From: Myotis daubentonii
Taxonomy: Eukaryota; Chordata; Mammalia; Chiroptera; Vespertilionidae
Reading direction: 5' to 3'
DNA: 64,000 nt
Assembly: GCF_963259705.1 (NCBI RefSeq)
Contig: NC_081844.1
Coordinates: 28,722,294-28,786,293 of the forward strand
The notes below the pieces were generated by a model. It was not told the origin of the DNA and did not search any database. It saw only the letters and a program-made list of their open reading frames with translations. Positions 24,806 to 37,100 of this stretch are shown here, piece after piece. The position numbers were made by a program, and so were the translations under genes. Each line of letters starts with the position of its first letter. The stretch's first letter is position 1.

Positions 24806-25035
24806 AATCCTCACCTGAGGATATGTTTTTATTGATTTTTTTTTTTTTTTTTTTTAGAGAAAGGATTGTGGGAGACAGAGAGAAACGTTGGTGTGAGAGA
24901 GAAACATCAATTAATTGGCTCCCATACACACCCCAACTAGGGATCAAACCCACAACCTAGGTATATACCCTGACCAGAAAGTGAGCCCACAGCCTTTTGG
25001 TGCACAGGATGATGCTCCACTGAGCCACACCAGCT
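24806..25035 (-). mobile_element. VES SINE
   Basis: Antisense VES immediately after the sense copy, forming a tail-to-tail pair. It has a poly-T run at about 24,838-24,855 and the promoter end GAGCCACACCAGCTAG. Confidence 0.85.
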
Positions 25036-25455
25036 AGATGTCCTCTTTGAAGTGAATTTCCTTGAGGTAATGTCCCATGGTTGGGTCTGAAAATCGCACA
25101 TAGGTTTTTAACCAGAAGTCAAACTTTTTTTAATTGTTTTATTGCTTAAAGTATTACAAAGAGTATTACATATGTCTCCTTTTTTTCCCGCCCTTAACAA
25201 TCCCCCGGCCTCCCCTACCCCCCCAGTGTCTTATGTCCATTGGTTATGCTTATACGCATGCATACAAGTCCTTCGGTTGATCTCTCACCCCCCCCCCCCC
25301 CGCCCCTCAATCCTCCCCAGCTTTCCTGTTGACAGTCTGTTCGAGGCAGTTCTGCCTCTGTATCTATTTTTGTTCATAAGTTTATAATGGTCTTTATTAT
25401 CCATAAATGAGTGAGATCATGTGGTGTTTTTCCTTCACTGACTGGCTTATTTCAC

Positions 25456-28400
25456 TTAGCATAATGCTCTCCAGTACCATCCATGCCGTTGCAAATGGTA
25501 AGAGTTCCTTTTTTTTACAGCAGCATAGTATTTCATCGTGTAGATGTACCACAGTTTTCTAATCCATTCATCTACTGATGGGCACTTAGGCTGTTTCCAG
25601 ATCTTAGCTATGGTGAATTGTGCTGCTATGAACAAATGGGTGCATATATCCTTTCTGATTGGTGTTTCTGGTTTCTTGGGATATATTCCTAGAAGGGGGA
25701 TCACAGGGTCAAATGGGAGTTCCATTTTTAGTTTTTTGAGGAAACTCCATACTGTCTTCCATAGTGGCTGCACCAGTCTGCATTCCCACCAGCAGTGAAG
25801 GAGGGTTCCTTTTTCTCCACATCCTCTCCAGCACTTGTCGTTTGTGGATTTGTTGATAATAGCCATTCTGACAGGTGTGAGATGGTACCTCATTGTTGTT
25901 TTGATTTGCATCTCTCGGATGATTAGTGACTTTGAGCATGTTTTCATATGTCTCTTGGCTTTCTGAATGTCCTCTTTTGAAAGGTGTCTATTTAGATCCT
26001 TTGCCCATTTTTTTTATTGGATTGTTTATCTTCCTTTTGTTAAGTTGTATGAGTTCCCTATAAATTTGGGAGATTAGGCCCTTATCAGATATAACATTGG
26101 CAAATATGTTTTCCCACACAGTGGGCTTTCTTGTTTTGTTGATGGTTTCTTTTGCTGTGCAGAAGCTTTTTATTTTGATGTAGTCCCATTTGTTTATTTT
26201 CTCTTTAGTTTCCAATGCCCTAGGAGCTGTATCAGTGAAGAAATTGCTTCGGCATATGTCTGAGATTTTGTTGCCTTTGGATTCTTCTAGTATTTTTATG
26301 GTTTCCCATCATACATTTAAGTCCTTTATCCATTTTTAGTTTATTTTTGTGTATGGTGTGAGTTGGTGGTCTGGTTTCATTTTCTTGCATGTATCTGTCC
26401 AATTTTCCCAACACCATTTATTGAAGAGACTATCTTGACTCCATTGTATGTTCTTGCCTCCTTTGTCAAATATTAATTGAGCATATTGGTTAGGGCTGAT
26501 TTCTGGGCTCTCTATTCTATTTCATTGATCTCTATGTCTGTTCTTGTGCCAATACCAGGCAGTTTTGCGAACAGTGGCTTTGTAATACAGCTTGATATCT
26601 GGTATTGAGATCCCACCTACTTTGTTCTTTCTCAGGATCACTGCAGCTATTCAGGGTCTTTTTTTATTCCAGATGAATTTTTGGAGAGTTCGTTCTAGGC
26701 CTGTGAAATATGCCGTTGGTATTTTAATGGGAAGTGCGTTGAATTTATAGATTGCTTTGGGTAGTATGGACATTTTAATGATGTTGATTCTACCAATCCA
26801 AGAACATGGTATGTTCTTCCATCTGTTTATGTCTTCCTCTATCTCTTTTTTCAACGTCCTGTAGTTTTCTGAGTAGAGGTCTTTTACCTCCTTAGTTAAG
26901 TTTATTCCTAGGTAGCTTAATTTTTTTGGTGCGATGGTAAATGGGATTGTTTTTTTAGTCTCTCTTTCTGTAAGTTCACTATTGGTGTATAGAAATGCCA
27001 CAGATTGCATGGCGTTAATTTTGTATCCTGCTACATTGCCGAATTCATTTATTAAGTCTAATAGTTTTTTGATGGAGTCTTTAGGGTTTTGTATGTACAA
27101 TATCATGTCATCTGCGAATAAGGACAGTTTTACTTCTTCATTTCCAATTTGGATGCCTTTTATTTCTTCTTCTTGTCAAATTGCAGTGGCTAACATTTCC
27201 AGTACTCTATCGAATAGGAGTGGTGAGAGTGGGCATCCCTGTCTTGTTCCTGTTCTTAGGGGAAATGTGGTTAGTTTTTGTCCATTGAGTATGATGTTGG
27301 CTGTGGGTTTGTCATATATGGCTTTTATTATGTTGAGGTATGATCCTTCTATTCCCACCTTGCTAAGAGTTTTTATCAAAAATGGGTGTTGGGTTTTGTC
27401 AAATGCTTTTTCTGCATCAATTGATATGACTATGTGGTTTTTTTCTTTCAATTTGTTTATGTGATGTATCATGTTTATTGATTTGCGGATATTGTACCAT
27501 CCTTGCATCCCTAGGATAAATCCTACTTGGTCGTGGTGTATGATCTTTCTGATGTACTGCTGGATCCGATTTGCTAAGATTTTGTTGAGGATTTTGGCAT
27601 CTATGTTCATGAGGGATATTGGCCTGTAGTTCTCTTTCATTGTGTTGTCTTTACCTGGTTTTGGTATTAGGGTGATGCTGGCTTCATAGAATGAGCTTGG
27701 AAGTGTTCCTTCCTCTTGGATTTTTTGTAGTAGTCTGAGGAAGATAGGTTTTAGTTCTTCCTTGAATGTTTGGTAAAACTCCCTTGTGAAGCTGTCTGGT
27801 CCTGGGCTTTTGTTTGCTGGAAGGTTTTTGATGACTGCTTCAATTTCTTCCATAGTTATTGGCCTGTTGAGGTTTTTAGATTCTTCCTGATTGAGTTTTG
27901 GAATGTTGTATTTTTCTAGGAATATGTCCATTTCCTCCAGGTTGTCTAGTTTGTTGGAGTAGAGTTGTCCATAGTATTGTTTAACAACCATTTGTATTTC
28001 TGTGGGGTCTGTTGTTATTTCGCCTCTATCATTTCTGATTTTGTTTATTTGGGTCCTCTCTCTTTGCTTCTTGGTGAGCCTGGCTAGAGGTTCATCAATC
28101 TTGTTTATCCTTTCAAAGAAATAGCTCTTGGTTTCATTGATTTTCTGTATTCTCTTTTGGGTCTCCAGTTCATTTATTTCTGCTCTAATTTTTATTATCT
28201 TCTTCCTTCTGCTCACTCTGGGGTTTTCTTGTTGCTCTCTTTCTAATTCTTTGAGTTGTAGAGTTAGATGATTTACTATCATTTTTTCTTGTTTTTTGGG
28301 ATAGGCCTGTAGAGCTATAAACTTCCCTCTCAGGATTGCTTTCGTTGTGTTCCATAGGTTTTGGATTGTTGTGTTTTCATTGTCATTAGTTTCCAGGATG

Positions 28401-29300
28401 TTTTTAATTTTTTTTTTATCTCATTGGTAACCCAATCAATATTTAATAACATGCTCTTCAGCTTCCAAGTGTTTGAGTATTTTGGGTTGTTTTTATTGTA
28501 GTTTATTTCTGATAATATGCCATTGTGGTCTGAGAAGATGCTTGGTATGATTTCAATCTTCTTGAATTTGGGGAGACATTGTTTGTGACCCAATATGTGG
28601 TCTATTTTTGAATATGTCCCATGAGCCCTTGAGAGGAATGTATAGTCCGTGGCTTTGGGGTGAAGTGTTCTGAAGATGTCAATTATGTCCATCTGATCTA
28701 GTGAGTCATTTAGGATTGCTGTTTCTTTGCTGAGTTTTTGTCTAGCGGATTTATCCAGTGATGTCAGTGGTGTATTAAAGTCCCCTACTATGATTGTATT
28801 GTTGTTGATCTGTCCTTTGATATCTTCCAGGAGGTTTTTTTTATGTATTTGGGTGCGCCTGCACTGGGTGCGTATATGTTTATCAGGGTTATATCTTCTT
28901 GTTGTATTGATCCCTTTATTATTATGAAGTGGCCTTCCTTATCTCTTGTTATTTCGCCTCTATCATTTCTGATTTTGTTTATTTGGGTCCTCTCTCTTTG
29001 CTTCTTGGTGAGCCTGGCTAGAGGTTCATCAATCTTGTTTATCCTTTCAAAGAAACAGCTCTTGGTTTCATTGATTTTCTGTGAAGGTCTGTTTTGTCCG
29101 ATATAAGTATTGCTAGCCCAGCTTTTTCTTCATTTCCATTTGCCTGAAAGATATTTTTCCATCCCTTCACTTTCAGTCTGTGTGAGTCCCTTCTAATTAG
29201 GTGGGTCTCTTGTAGATAGCAGATGTATGGGTCATGTTTTTTTTATCCATTCAGCCACTCTATGTCTTTTGGTTGGAGCATTTAGTCCGTTTATGTTTAA
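25456..29300 (-). pseudogene. L1 ORF2 (endonuclease / reverse transcriptase), broken
   Basis: On the minus strand, the endonuclease region (28,330-29,120) includes GDFNTPLTSLDKSARQK, SKIDHILG and a conserved SDH. The reverse transcriptase is in the 368-codon open piece 27,176-28,282 ([26 protein letters not shown]), and the catalytic FADD motif lies just beyond it at about 27,104-27,118. A stop codon at 27,176-27,178 falls between the palm motifs. C-terminal pieces with the CWWECR cysteine region lie at 25,456-25,947. Multiple stops and frameshifts, plus an insertion in the endonuclease domain, rule out activity. Confidence 0.9.
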
Positions 29301-29305
29301 AGTTA

Positions 29306-30291
29306 TTATTGACAGGTACTTGTTTGTAGCCATTTCTTATTTTGTGTGGCTGTTTTCTTTCTGAGCTTTTTATTTCTTTTTACACCAGTCCCTTTAGCAT
29401 TTCTTGCATTTCTGGCTTGGTGGTGATAAACTCCCTTAGCCTTTTTTTTGTCTGTGAAGCTTCTTATTTCCCCTTCCATTTTGAATGATAGCCTTGCTGG
29501 ATAGAGTATTCTTGGATTCAGTCCTCTGCTTTGCATCACTTTGTAAATTTCTGTCCATTCTTTTCTGGCTTGATGTGTTTCTGTTGAGAAGTCATTTGAT
29601 AATCTAATGGGAGATTCCTTGAATGTAACTTTCCGTCTCTCTCTTGCAGCCTTTAAGATTCTCTCTTTGTCCTGAACATTTGCCATGGTAATTATGATGT
29701 GTCTTGGTGTGGGTCTTTTTGGGTTCACCCTGTTTGGTACTCTCTGTGCTTGTGTGATTTTTTTTCTTCCCCACCTCTGGGAAGTTTTCTGATATTATTT
29801 CTTCAAATAGGTTTTCTAACGTTTGCTCCTCTTTCTTTTGTTCTGGCACCCCTATTATTCGTATGTTGTTTCGTTTCATGTTGTCCCATAGCTTCCTTAG
29901 TCTCTCCTCCTGTCTTTTAATTTTTTTCTCCAATTGCTGTTCAGTTTGGGTGTGTTTTGTTTCCCTTTCTTCTAATTCACTAATTCACTCCTCTGCTTCT
30001 CCTAGTCTGCTGTTGAAACTTTCAATGGTGTTTTTTTATTGCAGCTATATCACTCTTCATTTCTTCTTGGTTCTTACATAATTTATTATTTTTTTCATCT
30101 GTTTCTTCTTGCTTCTTGCATAAGTTGTTGATTTTTTCCTCTATCCGGTTTATGCATTCTAGGACCCTTAATCTGAATTCTTTTTCTGTCATGTTGCATG
30201 CCTCTGTATCACCTAGCTGCTTTTCTGGCAAGTCCTTCTTTTCTTTCCTTTGGGGGTTTCTTTGTCTACCCATGTTTGATCGTACTGCCAT
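29306..30291 (-). pseudogene. L1 ORF1 (RNA-binding protein), broken
   Basis: The N-terminus and coiled-coil part (30,022-30,291, MGRQRNPQRKEKK start) and the RRM / C-terminal part (29,306-29,933; NNIRIIGVPEQ, TPRHIII, FSTETHQARKEW) are in different frames. At least two frameshifts separate them. Order and motifs match L1 ORF1p. Confidence 0.88.
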
Positions 30292-30486
30292 ATCTAGATG
30301 TTGAGTCGTTCAGTGGATGCTCCTTGGGTGGCAGTGGCTCCTCAGGCTGCGGTTGCTCCTCGAGCAGTTGTGGTAGCAGCTGCTCCTCAGTTGGTAGCAG
30401 CTCCTCTGGTGGGTGCTGTTCACAGTTGTGGTGGCTCCTCTGGCTGGTGGGGGGAGGCTTCACACACAGCTAAAGTCAAACTTTTT

Positions 30487-31139
30487 CAATAACTGAAACA
30501 ATATTGTAATATTAAATTCATTGTACATATGAATATTTCAAAATGAGCAAAGGTGTAATAGCGTAATAAAGACCTTACTGGTTTTAAGGAGACAGTGTTT
30601 CAAACATTTATATGCTTGAGACCGACCAAATCGGCCATCTACACAATCAAAAAACAGCTTTTCATTCCTCATGCCCATAGTGAGGTTTTGATTTAATTAC
30701 TCTTTAATTAAACCTCTAAATCTTTAAATGCTAGATATTATTTAAATGCCTCCTCAGAGGAGACACTTGAGGACATTGATAAGCCAGTATTAAGTAAGGA
30801 TGTTCCTCACAGACCCATATTCTGAGGGAATGAAAGGGTAACACCTCCATTTCCTTCTCCTTCAGGCACTGATGAGTCAAGGGAGCTATATATATAGGGC
30901 TTGGGGAAGACTGGGCTCCAAGTTACAAGTTCTCCAGAGCAAGCAAGATGAGTCAAAGATCTTCCCAATTATATCATTGGGGATAGTTCGTGTGGTATGG
31001 AAGAGTTAACATTTTCTTTGGAGGGAAGAAAAAATAATTAGAATTGAAGTATCTGGAAGAAATGAATGATACTGTAAACCAGAGGACTCCTCTTCTTTCC
31101 CATTTGCATATCTTCTACAAACTCACTTTCTAATCACAG
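30487..31139. other. Sequence just upstream of the giant MUC16 exon
   Basis: No mobile element is recognised. It contains an AP-1-like TGAGTCA at 30,873-30,879, a TATA-like run at 30,886-30,897, and an ATG at 30,948 whose frame closes after 12 codons. The 3' end is a splice acceptor: pyrimidine-rich sequence, CTAAT, then CACAG at 31,135-31,139. Confidence 0.5.
30873..30897 (+). promoter_or_regulatory. Possible TATA/AP-1 promoter element
   Basis: TGAGTCA (30,873-30,879) is followed 6 bp later by CTATATATATAG (30,886-30,897). A start 25-30 bp downstream would give a transcript entering the giant exon unspliced, with its first in-frame ATG at 31,142. It would encode no signal peptide, so this is at best an alternative promoter. 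Confidence 0.25.
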
Positions 31140-34100
31140 GAATGCCCACAAGAAGCCCAGAAATGGCTACAACGCCTCCAGATATCCCTTTGGAGAGCAT
31201 AATCATCCCAACTACCTCACAACTGCCATCCACTGTAGGCCACACTATAAGCAGGGTCACACCTACTGCAGTGGTAAGTAGCTCTAGAGTAATTTTATCA
31301 GGGAAGCCAGATCTTGCCAGCAAAGAATCAGAGAAGAGTTCTTCCCAGCTTCCTGCCACAACTTTTGCAGATCCAGAACATGTGTCCAGACCAGAAGCAA
31401 AAACTTTTGAAGAGGTTTTTTACACGGCGAGAATTCCATATCCAGCCTTCCAGAGTCAAGGGCTAAGAACTCCTACAAGCAAGGGAACAGAAACATCTGC
31501 TTCCTGGATGGAAAAAGAAAGCTCAACTTCTAGCACATATATTAACACTAAGATTATAGATGTCTCTTCTGAATTAGGAAGAACAATCAAGGAGATTAAT
31601 GACTCTGCAGGCTTATCAAGGTCCACAGATCTACTGAGCACAAGCTTGGAATCTGGGACAAATTCATCTTCAAGGAGCACAAATAGCACATCTGGGAAAA
31701 TACCACATTCTGAGTCCAACATAGACTTAGAGATAGTTCAACCTTCTACACACACAGTTAAGACAAAAGTATGGATCACAAGATCTGAATATAATCCTCA
31801 TTTCGTTGACCGACTGGACTTAGGAGCACCCCGAGGAATATCTCTAACTGATACTGCCTCTACCATTGAGAAAACTAATCTTTTCAGATCAAAAACTACC
31901 TGGCCATATTGCAAAAATAGAACAGAGCATGATTATTACCTAACGACTACATTAAGAAGGTCCAATAATTACATGGTCAGCAACTCAACCATAGACGAAA
32001 ACATCCCTTCAAAAAGTGTTATTAGTATTACAAAAGAGATAAACAGAGAGACCACAAATTTGGACGGAATATTCACTAAAGGCAAACCTCAAACTACAAG
32101 TTTATTACACACAACCAGTATCTTTAATCTCCAACCCACATTAGAAACAGAAAGTAAAACCACCATTAACAAAACAAGATATTCACGGGAAAAATCACTC
32201 AACATATTTTCTGTGGATAAATCATCTACAACCGTCTTAGCAATGAAGCAAACCTTCAGAAACACACATGAAAACATAATCCCCAAAAGAAGACCCAAGG
32301 ATGTGTCCAAGACACGTCCTCCCTTTGAGGACACAAGCAGCTCTTCCTCCGTGCAATCGGCCCCCAGCACGGCCTCCCCGTCCCCAGTTTCTCCTACAAC
32401 ACGTGAGAGCGCCTCCTCCCCTGCTCCGCTCCTCACCTCCATTTGGACCTCTGGCCTGCTGCCGGCAACTGACGCCTTGGGCACAAGCGTGGATCCCGGA
32501 GCCCGTTCCACTCCACATGTGAGCGAGAGCACAGCGCGGAGCCTGGACTCCTCTGCAGCCTCCACAGGCACAGAGGCAGTTCACCTTTCGGGACACACAG
32601 CTGTGACCAGCGTGGGGACCCCCAGGTCAGGACAGGAGACACCTTCCTCCGTGCCAGGTGAGTCACCGCCACCCGAAGTGACTTCTCCAGTGGCGACCCC
32701 TTCCGTCACGAGGGAAAGCAGAGTTACCGCACCAGTGCCCAGCTCTGCGGAAACCACTTGGTCTGAGACAGAGTCAGCATCCTCCATGAGCCCCGGCCTG
32801 AGGGAGGCCAGCACCTCCCAGCCCATGAGCTCAGCCGCGGAGACAATGCCCGTCTCTTCCCACGTGCCCACTGGTGATGGTGCTACTGAGGTCTCCGGGA
32901 CAGAAGGCATGTCCTCCAGCGGGACGTTCTTCTCTGGCCCGGCTCACTCCACCATGACACCACACATCTCCACAGGCATGCCAGGGCTCTCAACATCCCC
33001 AGTCGTGACAGGAGCCGCCGAAGGGACCCTCACCACGCCAGGTGGTCACCCGGGGGCTACGTCGCCGGGCACAACTCCCTTGGACACCTGGGCCACCGCC
33101 TCCAGCCCAGGGACTCACGGGGCTGCGACTCAAGGTTTCACACACTCACCGGTGACGACTCCCGGGAGCAGGGGCCCGGAGCATGTGTCCAGGACACGTC
33201 CTCCCTTTGAGGACCCAAGCAGCTCTTCCTCCGTGCAATCGGCCCCCAGCACGGCCTCCCCGTCCCCAGTTTCTCCTACAACACGTGAGAGCGCCTCCTC
33301 CCCTGCTCCTCTCGTCACCTCCGTTTGGACCTCTGGCCTGCTGCCGGCGACTGACGCCTTGGGCACAAGCGTGGATCCCGGAGCCCGTTCCACTCCACAT
33401 GTGAGCGAGAGCACAGCGCGGAGCCTGGACTCCTCTGCAGCCTCCACAGGCACAGAGGCAGTTCACCTTTCCGGACACACAGCTGAGACCAGCGTGGGGA
33501 CCCCCAGGTCAGGACAGGAGACACCTTCCTCCGTGCCAGGTGAGTCAGCGCCACCCGAAGTGACTTCTCCAGTGGCGACCCCTTCCGTCACGAGGGAAAG
33601 CAGAGTTTCCGCACCAGTGCCCGGCTCTGCGGAAACCACTTGGTCTGAGACAGAGTCAGCATCCTCCACGAGCCCCGGCCTGAGGGAGGCCAGCACCTCC
33701 CAGCCCATGAGCTCAGCCGCGGAGACAATGCCCGTCTCTTCCCACGTGCCCACTGGTGATGGTGCTACTGAGGTCTCCGGGACAGAAGGCATGTCCTCCA
33801 GCGGGACGTTCTCCTCTGGCCCGGCTCACTCCACCATGACACCAGACATCTCCACAGGCGTGCCGGAGCTCTCAACCTCCCCAGTCGTGACAGGAGCCGC
33901 AGAAGGGACCCTCACCACGCCAGGTGGTCACCCGGGGGCTACGTCGCCGGGCACAACTCCCTTGGACACCTGGGCCACCGCCTCCAGCCCAGGGACTCAC
34001 GGGGCTGCGACTCAAGGTTTCACACACTCACCGGTGACGACTCCCGGGAGCAGGGGCCCGGAGCATGTGTCCAGGACACGTCCTCCCTTTGAGGACCCAA

Positions 34101-37100
34101 GCAGCTCTTCCTCCGTGCAATCGGCCCCCAGCACGGCCTCCCCGACCCCAGTTTCTCCTACAACACGTGAGAGCGCCTCCTCCCCTGCTCCTCTCGTCAC
34201 CTCCGTTTGGACCTCTGGCCTGCTGCCGGCCACTGACGCCTTGGGCACAAGCGTGGATCCCGGAGCCCGTTCCACTCCACATGTGAGCGAGAGCACAGCG
34301 CGGAGCCTGGACTCCTCTGCAGCCTCCACAGGCACAGAGGCAGTTCACCTTTCCGGACACACAGCTGAGACCAGCGTGGGGACCCCCAGGTCAGGACAGG
34401 AGACACCTTCCTCCGTGCCAGGTGAGTCAGCGCCACCCGAAGTGACTTCTCCAGTGGCGACCCCTTCCGTCACGAGGGAAAGCAGAGTTTCCGCACCAGT
34501 GCCCGGCTCTGCGGAAACCACTTGGTCTGAGACAGAGTCAGCATCCTCCACGAGCCCCGGCCTGAGGGAGGCCAGCACCTCCCAGCCCATGAGCTCAGCC
34601 GCGGAGACAATGCCCGTCTCTTCCCACGTGCCCACTGGTGATGGTGCTACTGAGGTCTCCGGGACAGAAGGCATGTCCTCCAGCGGGACGTTCTCCTCTG
34701 GCCCGGCTCACTCCACCATGACACCACACATCTCCACAGGCATGCCGGGGCTCTCAACCTCCCCAGGCGTGACAGGAGCCGCCGAAGGGACCCTCACCAC
34801 GCTAGGTGGTCACCCGGGGGCTACGTTGCCGGGCACAACTCCCTTGGACACCTGGGCCACCGCCTCCAGCCCAGGGACTCACGGGGCTGCGACTCAAGGT
34901 TTCACACACTCACCGGTGACGACTCCCGGGAGCAGGGGCCCGGAGCATGTGTCCAGGACACGTCCTCCCTTTGAGGACCCAAGCAGCTCTTCCTCCGTGC
35001 AATCGGCCCCCAGCACGGCCTCCCCGTCCCCAGTTTCTCCTACAACACGTGAGAGCGCCTCCTCCCCTGCTCCTCTCGTCACCTCCGTTTGGACCTCTGG
35101 CCTGCTGCCGGCGACTGACGCCTTGGGCACAAGCGTGGATCCCGGAGCCCGTTCCACTCCACATGTGAGCGAGAGCACAGCGCGGAGCCTGGACTCCTCT
35201 GCAGCCTCCACAGGCACAGAGGCAGTTCACCTTTCCGGACACACAGCTGAGACCAGCGTGGGGACCCCCAGGTCAGGACAGGAGACACCTTCCTCCGTGC
35301 CAGGTGAGTCAGCGCCACCCGAAGTGACTTCTCCAGTGGCGACCCCTTCCGTCACGAGGGAAAGCAGAGTTTCCGCACCAGTGCCCGGCTCTGCGGAAAC
35401 CACTTGGTCTGAGACAGAGTCAGCATCCTCCACGAGCCCCGGCCTGAGGGAGGCCAGCACCTCCCAGCCCATGAGCTCAGCCGCGGAGACAATGCCCGTC
35501 TCTTCCCACGTGCCCACTGGTGATGGTGCTACTGAGGTCTCCGGGACAGAAGGCATGTCCTCCAGCGGGACGTTCTCCTCTGGCCCGGCTCACTCCACCA
35601 TGACACCAGACATCTCCACAGGCGTGCCGGAGCTCTCAACCTCCCCAGTCGTGACAGGAGCCGCAGAAGGGACCCTCACCACGCCAGGTGGTCACCCGGG
35701 GGCTACGTCGCCGGGCACAACTCCCTTGGACACCTGGGCCACCGCCTCCAGCCCAGGGACTCACGGGGCTGCGACTCAAGGTTTCACACACTCACCGGTG
35801 ACGACTCCCGGGAGCAGGGGCCCGGAGCATGTGTCCAGGACACGTCCTCCCTTTGAGGACTCAAGCAGCTCTTCCTCCGTGCAATCGGCCCCCAGCACGG
35901 CCTCCCCGTCCCCAGTTTCTCCTACAACACGTGAGAGCGCCTCCTCCCCTGCTCCTCTCGTCACCTCCGTTTGGACCTCTGGCCTGCTGCCGGCCACTGA
36001 CGCCTTGGGCACAAGCGTGGATCCCGGAGCCCGTTCCACTCCACATGTGAGCGAGAGCACAGCGCGGAGCCTGGACTCCTCTGCAGCCTCCACAGGCACA
36101 GAGGCAGTTCACCTTTCCGGACACACAGCTGAGACCAGCGTGGGGACCCCCAGGTCAGGACAGGCGACACCTACCTCCGTGCCAGGTGAGTCAACGCGAC
36201 CCGAAGTGACTTCTCCAGTGGCGACCCCTTCCGTCACGAGGGAAAGCAGAGTTTCCGCACCAGTGCCCGGCTCTGCGGAAACCACTTGGTCTGAGACAGA
36301 GTCAGCATCCTCCACGAGCCCCGGCCTGAGGGAGGCCAGCACCTCCCAGCCCATGAGCTCAGCCGCGGAGACAATGCCCGTCTCTTCCCACGTGCCCACT
36401 GGTGATGGTGCTACTGAGGTCTCCGGGACAGAAGGCATGTCCTCCAGCGGGACGTTCTCCTCTGGCCCGGCTCACTCCACCATGACACCACACATCTCTA
36501 CATGCATGCCGGGGCTCTCAACCTCCCCAGGCGTGACAGGAGCCGCCGAAGGGACCCTCACCACGCCAGGTGGTCACCCGGGGGCTACGTCGCCGGGCCC
36601 AACTCCCTTGGACACCTGGGCCACCGCCTCCAGCCCAGGGACTCACGGGGCTGCGACTCAAGGTTTCACACACTCACCGGTGACGACTCCCGGGAGCAGG
36701 GGCCCGGAGCATGTGTCCAGGACACGTCCTCCCTTTGAGGACCCAAGCAGCTCTTCCTCCGTGCAATCGGCCCCCAGCACGGCCTCCCCGTCCCCAGTTT
36801 CTCCTACAACACGTGAGAGCGCCTCCTCCCCTGCTCCTCTCGTCACCTCCGTTTGGACCTCTGGCCTGCTGCCGGCCACTGACGCCTTGGGCACAAGCGT
36901 GGATCCCGGAGCCCGTTCCACTCCACATGTGAGCGAGAGCACAGCGCGGAGCCTGGACTCCTCTGCAGCCTCCACAGGCACAGAGGCAGTTCACCTTTCC
37001 GGACACACAGCTGAGCCCAGCGTGGGGACCCCCAGGTCAGGACAGGAGACACCTTCCTCCGTGCCAGGTGAGTCAGCGCCACCCGAAGTGACTTCTCCAG

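Larger units (their letters stand above)
25130..30472 (-). mobile_element. LINE-1, nearly full length, inactivated
   Basis: A 5.3-kb L1 on the minus strand is flanked by 14-bp direct repeats AAGTCAAACTTTTT (25,116-25,129 and 30,473-30,486), so it is a single retrotransposition event. Its 3' end with A-rich tail lies at 25,130. Minus-strand ORF2 pieces span 25,456-29,300 and ORF1 pieces 29,306-30,291, and a short GC-rich 5' UTR ends at 30,472. Both frames are broken by stops and frameshifts, so it is dead. An internal segment of about 130 bp (28,018-28,145) is repeated at 28,951-29,078 inside the endonuclease region. Confidence 0.92.

Noticed and set aside
27176..28282. 368-aa reverse transcriptase ORF as a host gene
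   Set aside because: It is the central part of L1 ORF2 with broken flanking pieces, an A-rich tail and target duplications.
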